Assembly (NCBI RefSeq): GCF_002811875.1 | Contig: NZ_NPDZ01000004.1 | Coordinates: forward strand, 1-64,000 | DNA: 64,000 nt | Reading direction: 5' to 3' | Source: Leptospira perolatii | GTDB lineage: Bacteria; Spirochaetota; Leptospiria; Leptospirales; Leptospiraceae | In this document: in pieces, positions 56,601-64,000 of the stretch | How positions within the stretch are numbered: the stretch's first letter is position 1 | Layout: the number at the start of each line of letters is the position of its first letter | The notes under the pieces: generated by a model | What the model saw: only the letters and a program-made list of their open reading frames with translations | What the model was told of the DNA's origin: nothing | The model's database searches: none | Made by a program: the position numbers and the translations under genes

Positions 56601-59600
56601 GAATCTTTCCTTGATTCATCAGTAGTCGAACTTCTACTTCACCTTTTTCTAATGTTTCTTCTTGCTCGATCTGAAAAGGTCTTAGAAATGCTGCCCTTTC
56701 TGGAATCTTGTCGTACAGAGACAAAAGGGAACCTTTTGCCAACTTCGTATTTTTTTCCAGTTCAGCTTCGTACTTCTTTGAATCCGCCCGAAACTCTAAG
56801 GAAGATTGAAATCTCAGATAAGCCTGACGATAGTCGTACCAAGCGGATTCGAAGAGTGCGTATTCTTGTTGCGCCTCTTCCCCTTCCCAGCTCCAGGCAC
56901 CTCTTAGGAAATTTCTAAATAATACAACAGAACGATATTTGTCCCAAGTCCGAAAGGCTTCTTGCAGATTTTCGGATTCCAGATCAATCCTGATTTTAGT
57001 TTCATACAAATCTCTTAATAAAAATCCCTTTGCCTCGGAAACTATATGGGCCTGGTTTTCTAAAAGATTCTCCGCCTTAGAAAGGCGGTTTTTTGCCTTT
57101 GCAAGGTTCCCATTCGAGAGTTCCATTCTAGCTTGCAGAATCCATGCTTGTATCAGCTCGAGCCCATAATAGAATTCGTTTGCGATTTCTTCGGCAGTAT
57201 TCAAATTCTCCGTCGCTTTTTGCAAATCACCTAACCTGAGATAAATGGAGGTTCTGCTCAGAGCGTGTAAAACTCTTTCCTTTCTAGGGAATGGATCCTT
57301 TGAGAGCCCGATGATTTCTTGGGGGAGATTGGATGGATTTTCTAAGAGACTTGCTGCCCGTCCTAACTTTTCTACTCCTAGAACAAACTCTCCCTCTTTG
57401 AGGTTTGCTTCTCCCAAATAATAGAGTAGATTTGCCAAAAGAACATCATAATCGTAATTCTGTTTATAAAACTCCGACTCGCATCTTTTTCTTAGGATAT
57501 ATTTATCCTCACCTTCCAAAGTGTTTAAGCAAAGATTAATATTCTCTCTTTTGGCTGAAGACAACCTTTCGTAAGAATCTGTAATCTCGTCGATAGAACG
57601 CTGATTGCCACCGGAATTCTCCGATTCCAATTCCGCAAATAAAGAATATAAGTATTTTCTAAAGGTCTGTTTTCCCTTCGATTCTAAACCGTCGACTGAT
57701 TTTTCGAAATTTTCCGCTTCGATAAATGCACTTTTTGCGCCTGAATACTCGTGCCTGCGATACCTTAAATAACCCAAATCGCCCAAGGATTGCGATCGGA
57801 TTAGCTTTCCTGCAAAAGTTTTAGAAAGGCTTTTGGTATTTACATAATCCAAACGGACTTCGATTTCTTTGGCCGCTTCCTGATAATTTTGTTCCAGTAA
57901 AAGATTGTTTACCCTGACTCCAGAAGATAGCAAAGGTTGAAACGGAGTTGGGATCGCCTCGGGAAATCTGCCTGCTCCAGAAATCCTAGTCGAATCCGGA
58001 AGAGCGATATCAAAAATAAAATCCCAGAAGAGATCCCAAACCGAAAGCTTGACTTTCTTTGGAAGCCACCCAATTCCTTTTTCAGAAACCAGAATTTCAG
58101 CTTTTTCTAATGCTTTTTCGGATTCGGAAAGCTTTTTCAGTCTATGATAACAAATGCCGAGAGCATTGTACAAATTCACCGGATCTACTAATTTCGAAAA
58201 CTCGTTCAGTCGAATCGCATCTTGGTAATACGGAATCGCCGCCTGGAAATTGCCCGATTCCATAAAGGAAAGTCCGGTCAAAGTATAAATTAGAGCTAAT
58301 TTCTCATGGTAGCTTTCTACGAATTCTTTCGGATTGTTTTCCGAATACAGTTTTTGAAATTCATTTTTGGAGTACAGCTCGGCGGCCTCTTTTAATTTGC
58401 GGACCGCTTCGTTATATTTTGCCATATAAATGGAAGAACGAGCAGAGTTAAAAAGGAATGTGGCCTTTTGTCTGTAATCTTCGAACTGAGATTTGGACAG
58501 AATGAATTTGGAATAGGATTCTACTGTCCCGTACTGTTCATCTGCTTTAGGGTAGTTCTTTAGTAAAAAGTAATTGTTTCCCAGGTTTAATCTAAGATCT
58601 GAAAGGGCTTTTTTGTTCGGAAATGACTCTCCGAGCAACTCCAGAATCTGGCTGTACAATTCTACGTTCTCTTCGAAGTTTTTCTCAGGGAAATATTTCT
58701 TGTAGATAGACTCAAATGCCTCTTCATCGGACGGCTCGTCTAAGTTCTGTCTCCGGGATTTGATAATATCCACGTATTGGTACAGCCAACCTAACAGCTG
58801 ATAGGCGTCGTGGTACGTCGGATCAGAAAAGATAATCCAACGTAATTCATATTCGGCCTGTTTGTAATCTCGCAGGATCGCCTCTTTCTTAACTGAATTC
58901 ATCGTTCCAGCGGAGTAGTAATAGGTCTCCCTAATTACAGATCTATTGATTAGGAAATATGCATATCCATACAAGGTTGCCAAATCCAAGTATTCCCTAG
59001 CCCGGTCTGCCGCGTGGTGCTCCTCATAGTACTTGGTAAGAAGCTTCAAGCCTTCTTTTCCACTCAAAGGATCAAAAGAAGTAGGATCCAGTACACCAAG
59101 AACTCCTTTTGCATTCTCTTCTGCCATGGATTTGGCCAGGCGAAATACGCTATCCACCATTAATCTTTGGTAATATACAGCAAAATCCTTATACAAGGTT
59201 TCCTGGAATAGGTTCCGACTTTTGGCAGTGAACATATTCTCTGCATTGTAAAAATAATGAAGCGAGGCTTGAAAATAATCCTTTCTACTTTCGTAATTCT
59301 TTGCCAAATTCTCGAAATGCAAAAAGGATCTTTCCATCTCCCGTTCGTCTATCGAAACTCCTGAGGCTATATCGTAGTTTTCTAAAAAGGTCTTTAGCTC
59401 CGTTAAGGATTCCCTCGTCTTGCCTATTCCTCTAAATGCTTCCGACTTCAGCAAATGGCATTTCAGAAAAAGAGGATCTCCCGGACTAAGGTTCGTCAGA
59501 ATTTCGTCCAAAATCAGAATGCTTCCGGCAAAGTCTCCGGTTCCAATCAGTCCACTCGATTTCAAAAAGGAGAAGTATTTGCTCAATCTTGGAGATTTCG

Positions 59601-61338
59601 TTTTAAGAGAGTTAACCTTTTCTGCGGTATCAGCAATCGATATCTTTTCGGCGTTTGACCTCTTGTTTAAGGTAACTTCTTCCAAAACCTCATAAAGATT
59701 TCGTAATTCTTCCTTTCCTAGATTCTGGTCATTCGCAACCTTGATCAGTGGTTCTGGTAGAATCCAATTTGATTTTTCAGAATCAAGAAAAAGTAATGTA
59801 CCTTCCCTACGCAACACCTCTTTGGCGTGGTAGTATTCAGGAAACGAACTCAAAATTCTTTCGTAGACCTGGATGGCTCCAGACTTGTCTCCTGATTTTT
59901 CCAACTGAATTCCGATTTCTTCATTTAACGCAGCCAACGACTGACGATCTAAATTTGGAAAATTAGACCAGATGGATTTGTATTCAGATAAGCTCATTGA
60001 CTTGGAGCCTTCTGCCTGCAGCAAATAAGCGTAAGCCAGTCCCCATTTCGGGTGCAGCCTGAGAGTGTTTATCTCTTTTCTGGTCTCCTCGTTAACGCTC
60101 TTTTTTTCCAGATTTAAAGATTCTGAAAATTTTTCTCTAAGAGCCTTGGCCCTGAAAACCGGAAACAGCGGATCTTCGGAAAAATAGAACTCAATCGAAT
60201 CGAGTGCGATGAGAAAATCTTCAAAGGAATGCTTTTCTTTATATTGTAGTGCCAGCTGAAACTGAGAAGAAATATCCGCCACCTTTGGAACAAACCCAGT
60301 CGCAGGCAAGAAATAGACATTCATCGTACCATAGAACGAAGCAGTAAATACGATACTTCCTCCATTGAATCTGGAGTATTTCGTATCAAAAATAGAAGAA
60401 TTTCCGGAAGTGATTAGCTTCTCTTTATTTGTTCCTAAATCCACCCGTACGATAAAGCTATTGTCTCTTTCCTCCAAGACACCGTTTTTATCGGAGTCGC
60501 TTCGAATCGAAGTATAGTATAAGGTTTTCCCATCCGAAGACAGGCTGGGAGAAAAATCCAAATATGCATCTTTTGTAATACGATTGATTCGATTCGTCGA
60601 TAGATCAAGTGAATAGATCTCTCCCGCAGAAGATTCAAAATAGGACAAAAATACAATGGATTTACCGTTCTCTGACCAGTAAGGACTCGCTCCGCCCTGT
60701 TTAGTCAGAAGGCGCATCGCCTCTTTTCCATCAGTATCCAGAAGAACTAGATTCGGAGTTCCAGGCGTAAGTCTGTCTGACGAAAACACCAAATGCCTGT
60801 TATCCGGTGACCAGCACGGATCCGTATCCACAAATCGATCTGATTTTTCAGGAATCTCCGCATTCAAATTCGTAAGATTTTTGAAATCTTCACTGAGAAA
60901 CCTTTTTCCCTCGAGAATTTTAGAAGCCCATTCCTCCGGATTCATTTTTAATAATATAAGATCACCGGATGAATCAAATTGCTCGGAGACAAAAACAAGC
61001 TTCGTACCGTCAGGACTAATCGCTGGCTTCATTTCGGAGGCTGGATGAGAGGTCACCGGAACTACGACTGGACTTTTTAAGTCGCGAAACCAAATGTCGA
61101 AGTTTCCTTTTTGACCCGTAGTATAAAATAAATAGCGACCATCCTTTGTAGTAGAATGATACAGGTTGTTACCGCGTTGGACTGTAAGAGGAAAAGGTTT
61201 TTCATGACCCGGTCGAAAATAGTTTTGCGAAATCGGACCGTAATCGAATTGAATCGGCTTGATTCGATTCGCGTTAAATAAACTCGCGCAGTTCAGAATC
61301 GCAAGGAAAGTTATTGCAAAAAAGGACCAGCGAAACAC
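53650..61338 (-). CDS. Giant lipoprotein: TolB-like propeller, TPR solenoid, two CHAT-like regions
   Basis: This 2562-residue protein has a lipoprotein signal (FLAILNC). Residues about 50-370 form a TolB/PD40 propeller with repeated SPDGTKLVF, SPDNRHLVF and SSDGKTLYY motifs. Residues about 390-1500 and 2050-2200 carry many TPR-like helix pairs (for example QAAIPYYQDAIRLN, AALNEEIGIQLEKSGDKSGAIQVYERIL). Two regions, about 1560-1790 and 2270-2562, resemble the CHAT caspase-like fold in strand order. In the second, C2470 in WMLCSSF sits where the catalytic Cys would be, but the His motif (FHLLRVP) is not canonical. It is the last gene of an operon with a DUF1318 lipoprotein five bases upstream. 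It may be an envelope scaffold or a protease-like signalling protein. Confidence 0.8.
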   Translation of the reverse strand: MFRWSFFAITFLAILNCASLFNANRIKPIQFDYGPISQNYFRPGHEKPFPLTVQRGNNLYHSTTKDGRYLFYTTGQKGNFDIWFRDLKSPVVVPVTSHPASEMKPAISPDGTKLVFVSEQFDSSGDLILLKMNPEEWASKILEGKRFLSEDFKNLTNLNAEIPEKSDRFVDTDPCWSPDNRHLVFSSDRLTPGTPNLVLLDTDGKEAMRLLTKQGGASPYWSENGKSIVFLSYFESSAGEIYSLDLSTNRINRITKDAYLDFSPSLSSDGKTLYYTSIRSDSDKNGVLEERDNSFIVRVDLGTNKEKLITSGNSSIFDTKYSRFNGGSIVFTASFYGTMNVYFLPATGFVPKVADISSQFQLALQYKEKHSFEDFLIALDSIEFYFSEDPLFPVFRAKALREKFSESLNLEKKSVNEETRKEINTLRLHPKWGLAYAYLLQAEGSKSMSLSEYKSIWSNFPNLDRQSLAALNEEIGIQLEKSGDKSGAIQVYERILSSFPEYYHAKEVLRREGTLLFLDSEKSNWILPEPLIKVANDQNLGKEELRNLYEVLEEVTLNKRSNAEKISIADTAEKVNSLKTKSPRLSKYFSFLKSSGLIGTGDFAGSILILDEILTNLSPGDPLFLKCHLLKSEAFRGIGKTRESLTELKTFLENYDIASGVSIDEREMERSFLHFENLAKNYESRKDYFQASLHYFYNAENMFTAKSRNLFQETLYKDFAVYYQRLMVDSVFRLAKSMAEENAKGVLGVLDPTSFDPLSGKEGLKLLTKYYEEHHAADRAREYLDLATLYGYAYFLINRSVIRETYYYSAGTMNSVKKEAILRDYKQAEYELRWIIFSDPTYHDAYQLLGWLYQYVDIIKSRRQNLDEPSDEEAFESIYKKYFPEKNFEENVELYSQILELLGESFPNKKALSDLRLNLGNNYFLLKNYPKADEQYGTVESYSKFILSKSQFEDYRQKATFLFNSARSSIYMAKYNEAVRKLKEAAELYSKNEFQKLYSENNPKEFVESYHEKLALIYTLTGLSFMESGNFQAAIPYYQDAIRLNEFSKLVDPVNLYNALGICYHRLKKLSESEKALEKAEILVSEKGIGWLPKKVKLSVWDLFWDFIFDIALPDSTRISGAGRFPEAIPTPFQPLLSSGVRVNNLLLEQNYQEAAKEIEVRLDYVNTKSLSKTFAGKLIRSQSLGDLGYLRYRRHEYSGAKSAFIEAENFEKSVDGLESKGKQTFRKYLYSLFAELESENSGGNQRSIDEITDSYERLSSAKRENINLCLNTLEGEDKYILRKRCESEFYKQNYDYDVLLANLLYYLGEANLKEGEFVLGVEKLGRAASLLENPSNLPQEIIGLSKDPFPRKERVLHALSRTSIYLRLGDLQKATENLNTAEEIANEFYYGLELIQAWILQARMELSNGNLAKAKNRLSKAENLLENQAHIVSEAKGFLLRDLYETKIRIDLESENLQEAFRTWDKYRSVVLFRNFLRGAWSWEGEEAQQEYALFESAWYDYRQAYLRFQSSLEFRADSKKYEAELEKNTKLAKGSLLSLYDKIPERAAFLRPFQIEQEETLEKGEVEVRLLMNQGKIHLRLRTPSGFKTAKLPNQMESLKDYLLNEPDWQNAASQILDPGNTQFAIQLSAVFPKLILKSDTKTTISNRPYATKTFASYTSAPSNYNLKFRNISADRLKVRLEDSDVLISEFPESESDFIFGEKSPARLDLKETFANNHRISTVVLLSDTLPSWKKISQVASALLGSGIRRVYVCPNSKNCFTEALKEIKGSAFTSLDGGLRFGKISALKNIPQIKRILTLSREEEIRGNIQNSHDLLAEARAVSGVNSEDAQEVEENNLRLLRKLHPEIGLSELYDLSYEDRTEKQKENLAFALCLSTLLDHSENDCSELPAEINLKEKWTNLLISISALKRGIDPGSSLEAELPEGDRFYDPFLYRIRLIDILLEVYRPEEVKKQIAIARRQANTQDKFNLLKKKEIELRNHVSMMDEIGEVESGRLDSGPNLGKESQIESDRLEEGFEYKNKIKLLASGKEQGRRISPVSLYSEVFGASSDLFNSISLFERSIIVDLLRYSLGEEQNKEMENFLNAFLDFERKKQNLPRAKKLCMEVGRAYFSRGNYSAAKQWLKLAEEQEPQVFKSELDFLKYKLDSINVGARSDSPASLSDWGSYSKFYKEAFKSEPKQFLEIVNRWVSSRKALAFSNRERREFSDFLNFLQTRAFKKNDSETFFDLGIAKSKLSLYRRVVQGSDISYSDLPVFRSVAFRLEEKLPEGQELLAVQDLGLTTLYLKFTKGKSNGELAYKDNRILKSSIFAYLGEAEKGGSEALLREALESDYRHKIKLSSKKLTYLYLESYHFLVPIIPRSDEEVYYITDPEDLLQNPVHHQKEEFLPGFGIKKKDTPNSPEWYKQLLKLEDLEIADGIAGRPELTPFHLLRVPLELDESKRIRFGGETLPKKVSRWGKGIWMLCSSFLEEFSYGSENLRDSLSYLQKEVQGPGVVNLGYQPDTHNSRFIKELTRRDQTRIPLKIRFQKAIEVMREAYPFDKYWNGYRLFTNSMILP

Positions 61339-61343
61339 GAACT

Positions 61344-61985
61344 TTAATCCTTTGCTTTCCAGGAGCTTGGAGAGGATTCGTAATATTCTCCGACTTCAAC
61401 GGAGCGATACCAAGTAAGTAGAAGAAATTCGTTCAATTCCTTTTTTTGTTTTTCGTTTAAAGGCTTTTCTCCCTTTGAAAAACCTTTCTTCAACCTGCCC
61501 TGCACTACGATCTCTCGATTTTCATTCGCGATCTTGATCAACTCCTGAATGCGCTTTTTTAGCTCAGGTTTTGAAAATGCTTTGTCCATTCCGGTCTCGG
61601 AGATCTTTGGATTGACTCTGATTTTTCCATCGAGCCCTTCCGCTGTAAATCCTGCCTGAGAATATTCGCGGAGCTCTCGAGCCAAATACGCGAGAGTCCT
61701 TAGAGCAATATAAATCGTTTTGTCTTCCGGAGCGGAAAATTCCTCACGAACCAAATCCTTTTCCCAAATTTCGGATCCAGAAGAAGAAGTCTTGATCGAA
61801 GCGATTAGCCATCCGTCCTTTTCCAAACTCCTGTCTTCACCTAACATTTGTTTTTCGGCTGCAGTTTGGGTCTGCGTAAAAGTAATTAACGGCGCTTTGA
61901 TCGTGCAAAATAATGAATTACTAATAATCAGTAAAAGAAAAAAGATCTCCTTAGACCACGCTCTTGCCCTGGACGTTGCGGACAT
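61344..61985 (-). CDS. DUF1318 (YdbL-like) lipoprotein
   Basis: This 213-residue protein has a signal segment ending in the lipobox SNSLFC. The C-terminal half fits DUF1318: GLDGKIRVNPKI, ELIKIANENREIVVQGRLKKG. The ATG following AAGGAG is chosen; an in-frame codon 12 upstream would overlap the previous gene. In enterobacteria YdbL is encoded with YdbH and a small lipoprotein in one operon, and here the gene likewise follows a large AsmA/YdbH-like gene by ten bases. Confidence 0.8.
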   Translation of the reverse strand: MSATSRARAWSKEIFFLLLIISNSLFCTIKAPLITFTQTQTAAEKQMLGEDRSLEKDGWLIASIKTSSSGSEIWEKDLVREEFSAPEDKTIYIALRTLAYLARELREYSQAGFTAEGLDGKIRVNPKISETGMDKAFSKPELKKRIQELIKIANENREIVVQGRLKKGFSKGEKPLNEKQKKELNEFLLLTWYRSVEVGEYYESSPSSWKAKD

Positions 61986-61995
61986 CGTCTTCTCC

Positions 61996-64000
61996 TTATT
62001 TATTGAAAGTCTCAATCTCACTTTGGGCTCTCTTTAGAAAATTTGCCAAAGGCATTCTTTGTTGTGAAACTTGGTTGTTCTCCAAATTTATCAATAAAGT
62101 TCCCAGGACCGACCTCTTGAACTGAATGATAGCGTAGACCAAGCCTTTAGAAAGTTCTAATTCAATTTTATCCACCGCATAACTCGTATATATGAAATCA
62201 GTGAGTAAATTCGAAGGTGCCACGATATTAATCGCACTTTTTCCGAAGTCTCTGCCGATTTGGAACACGCTAAAAAATAAATTCAGATTCGGGACCGGAT
62301 CGGCCAGATTTCTTCCGGATAAATTCACATCCGCCTTGATCTTTCCGTCGTCTATATTCGCCCTACTTTTGGTCGGCAATAACTGCTTTAGATCTATGTC
62401 CTTAACTCTCAACGCGAGAGAATACTCCATCTTTTCGGGATCTCCAGAGCCAACATTTACGATCACATCCTTTCCGAGAATCTCTCCATCCAAAGTGAAT
62501 ACTTTCAAAAAATCCATTGTCAAAAAATTTTCGGAATATTCCAGGTTCGCTTCTAATCCCGGTTCATTCCCCTTCGGTTTGACATATTCAAAAGGCAAAC
62601 CCTTCAAGGAAGGATGGGTCCCGAGAATTTCCCGTATCGTAAAATTAGGGGCATGAATCCTTCCGTAGTTGAGAACATATTTTCGCTTATTCCCCTCGAT
62701 CAAGTTCTTTGTCTCTTTCACCGCCAAGTCATGAGTAAACGGAACTTTTGCGTTCAGGCCTTCTACTCGATACAATTTACATTCCGGACCAGGACAAAGC
62801 TGATTGCTAACATATACTCTGGAATCGTTCGACTTCAGTTCTCCCGAAACCTTTGTTCCGGAAAGTTGAAAATTCAGGCCAAGATCTCCTTTGAATGTAA
62901 GTCCTTTGGCAAGATATGAGTCTTCCTTAGAAAAAATTTTAAGGCCGCCCGAAATATCAGGCACAAGTTCTCCAGGAGATCCGTCGGAAGATTTAGATCT
63001 TTTGAATGTACCTTTTGCACCTAAAGAGAATTTGTTTCCGAAGGCAATCAATTGAAGCTCATCCAACGCTATCTTTTCCGGAGGAGATCCTTGAATACTT
63101 GTCTGCACGTTCAAGCGGCCATCCGAAATTTCTAATCCGGGCAAATCCAAAGATAGGCTTGCTTTAACCGACTGATTCTTCTCTATCTTTGAGTAAGCGA
63201 TGTCTCCTCGCACCGAAATTTTGTTCCCAATCTGAGTACGGACTGGAATCATGCTCTCCCGCAATGACAATGGCAAAGCAGGAATTAGGCGATCCAAATC
63301 GGTCTCGATCTTGGTCCGTTTTAGATCAAGTGAGAGTTGATTCCGAAGCGAAATCGAACCGCTCGTAAAAAGAGAAAGCGCGTTTCCATTCCCAGGAGAA
63401 GACGCAAGAATTCCCAAGGATGACAGATGGATAAACTCCAAGTTCCAAGCCTTGTGAGTAAAATGAAGAGATCCGACTAAATTCGCCTGCAATCCGATGT
63501 TTCCGGAATGACCTCTTCCTAAGGAAAATCGAAAACCATTTACAGTCGTTTTCAAATTTGTAGATAAAGAGGAGAATCCTTTGCCGTTAACTTGCAACTC
63601 TGCTCCCAAAGTACCGGACAAGGAAGGTACATAATTGCCGAGCGGGAAGTTTGATAGACGCAGGAAAAGATCCACTTTCGGATCACTCGAATTTCCTTTT
63701 CCGCTATATCCCAGGTTTCCTTCGATAGAAAATCCGTTGTAAAGAGCTTTCAGTTTTTTTAATTCTAGTTGTTTGATCCAAGGAAGCGGAAACTCCCCGC
63801 TTGGCTCTTCCTTAGTTAAAAAATCGAATTTTCCATCCCAATCCAATTGGAATTCGGGAATAGAATGCCTTTTAGCTCCGAGCGAAATGTCGATCCCACT
63901 CCCCTTGATTTCCCCCAAGATCCTAAGATCTTTAGGAGTTCCTTCGATCAATATCGGCGCTAGAGACGCTTCTCCATTCAGTCGGATAGTATGAAGTCCT
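61996..64000 (-). CDS. AsmA/YdbH-like inter-membrane bridge protein, 5' end outside window
   Basis: The reading frame is open through the right edge of the window, so the N-terminus lies outside it; about 668 residues are visible. The visible part is made of repeating beta strands typical of bridge-forming AsmA/TamB/YdbH proteins, with segments such as DGKIKADVNLSGRNL and DGEILGKDVIVNVGSG, and a conserved C-terminal part INIVAPSNLLTDFIYTSYAVD. Family members span the periplasm and move phospholipids to the outer membrane. Coupling to a DUF1318 lipoprotein supports the YdbH type. Confidence 0.72.
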   Translation of the reverse strand, partial: GLHTIRLNGEASLAPILIEGTPKDLRILGEIKGSGIDISLGAKRHSIPEFQLDWDGKFDFLTKEEPSGEFPLPWIKQLELKKLKALYNGFSIEGNLGYSGKGNSSDPKVDLFLRLSNFPLGNYVPSLSGTLGAELQVNGKGFSSLSTNLKTTVNGFRFSLGRGHSGNIGLQANLVGSLHFTHKAWNLEFIHLSSLGILASSPGNGNALSLFTSGSISLRNQLSLDLKRTKIETDLDRLIPALPLSLRESMIPVRTQIGNKISVRGDIAYSKIEKNQSVKASLSLDLPGLEISDGRLNVQTSIQGSPPEKIALDELQLIAFGNKFSLGAKGTFKRSKSSDGSPGELVPDISGGLKIFSKEDSYLAKGLTFKGDLGLNFQLSGTKVSGELKSNDSRVYVSNQLCPGPECKLYRVEGLNAKVPFTHDLAVKETKNLIEGNKRKYVLNYGRIHAPNFTIREILGTHPSLKGLPFEYVKPKGNEPGLEANLEYSENFLTMDFLKVFTLDGEILGKDVIVNVGSGDPEKMEYSLALRVKDIDLKQLLPTKSRANIDDGKIKADVNLSGRNLADPVPNLNLFFSVFQIGRDFGKSAINIVAPSNLLTDFIYTSYAVDKIELELSKGLVYAIIQFKRSVLGTLLINLENNQVSQQRMPLANFLKRAQSEIETFNK

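Noticed and set aside
1..64000. Search for CRISPR arrays, tRNA genes, insertion sequences, integrases and toxin-antitoxin pairs
   Set aside because: None was recognisable. The only regular repeat array is the spacer-less 67-bp tandem array next to rnpB.

Overview
The window looks like a chromosomal segment of a Leptospira species (inference). The support is: moderate GC content; many lipoproteins with loose spirochaetal lipoboxes; large families of membrane-anchored SpoIIE-type phosphatases, histidine kinases and class III cyclases; and lineage-typical families such as DUF3015/DUF4105, DUF1318, FecR-like lipoproteins and COG4324 aminopeptidases. There is no phage, insertion sequence, CRISPR array, tRNA or 16S/23S/5S rRNA gene. 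The only structured RNA gene I can support is rnpB.

Layout. 0.3-9 kb: two tandem paralogous exported proteins with duplicated leaders, a patatin-like lipase, a divergent sigma-like protein, a PPC-domain lipoprotein, a CxxC redoxin, a TerC-like membrane protein, a SpoIIE-type phosphatase and a thioesterase. 9-14.8 kb: DUF3015 and DUF4105 envelope proteins separated by a strong terminator-like hairpin, six 67-bp tandem repeats abutting the 3' end of rnpB, TPR proteins and a ribosome hibernation factor. 14.8-20 kb: an ECF sigma/anti-sigma pair, a PilZ protein, an MBOAT acyltransferase, DUF3332, DUF192 and a crotonase.

20-38.5 kb is a dense signalling island: a SpoIIE phosphatase, an outer-membrane protein followed by a dCache chemoreceptor, a divergent dCache histidine kinase whose sensor is paralogous to the chemoreceptor's, a 1602-residue kinase with eight PAS-like segments and a GAF-like segment, a lone receiver, a receiver-EAL protein, and a single-chain protein that joins a [2Fe-2S] ferredoxin domain, a class IIIb nucleotidyl cyclase and a class I (ascorbate-peroxidase-like) haem-peroxidase domain. 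In the last protein the cyclase residues are intact, but several peroxidase catalytic residues are replaced while both haem-pocket histidines remain. That suggests a redox or haem sensor driving cAMP synthesis. It is the most exciting object in the window.

38.5-53.7 kb is mostly housekeeping: hisC, a 52-residue small gene with a perfect Shine-Dalgarno sequence, rarA with a Cys-rich partner, a VTT-family membrane protein, mutL with a 7TMR-DISM kinase, a CLC channel with purM, a FecR lipoprotein, an htrA-like protease/aminotransferase/murI operon and a COG4324 aminopeptidase. 53.6-64 kb: a three-gene envelope operon on the minus strand made of an AsmA/YdbH-like protein (running off the window), a DUF1318 lipoprotein, and a 2562-residue lipoprotein with a TolB-like propeller, a long TPR solenoid and two CHAT-like regions.

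Functional names rest on motif recognition by eye. No database search was run.
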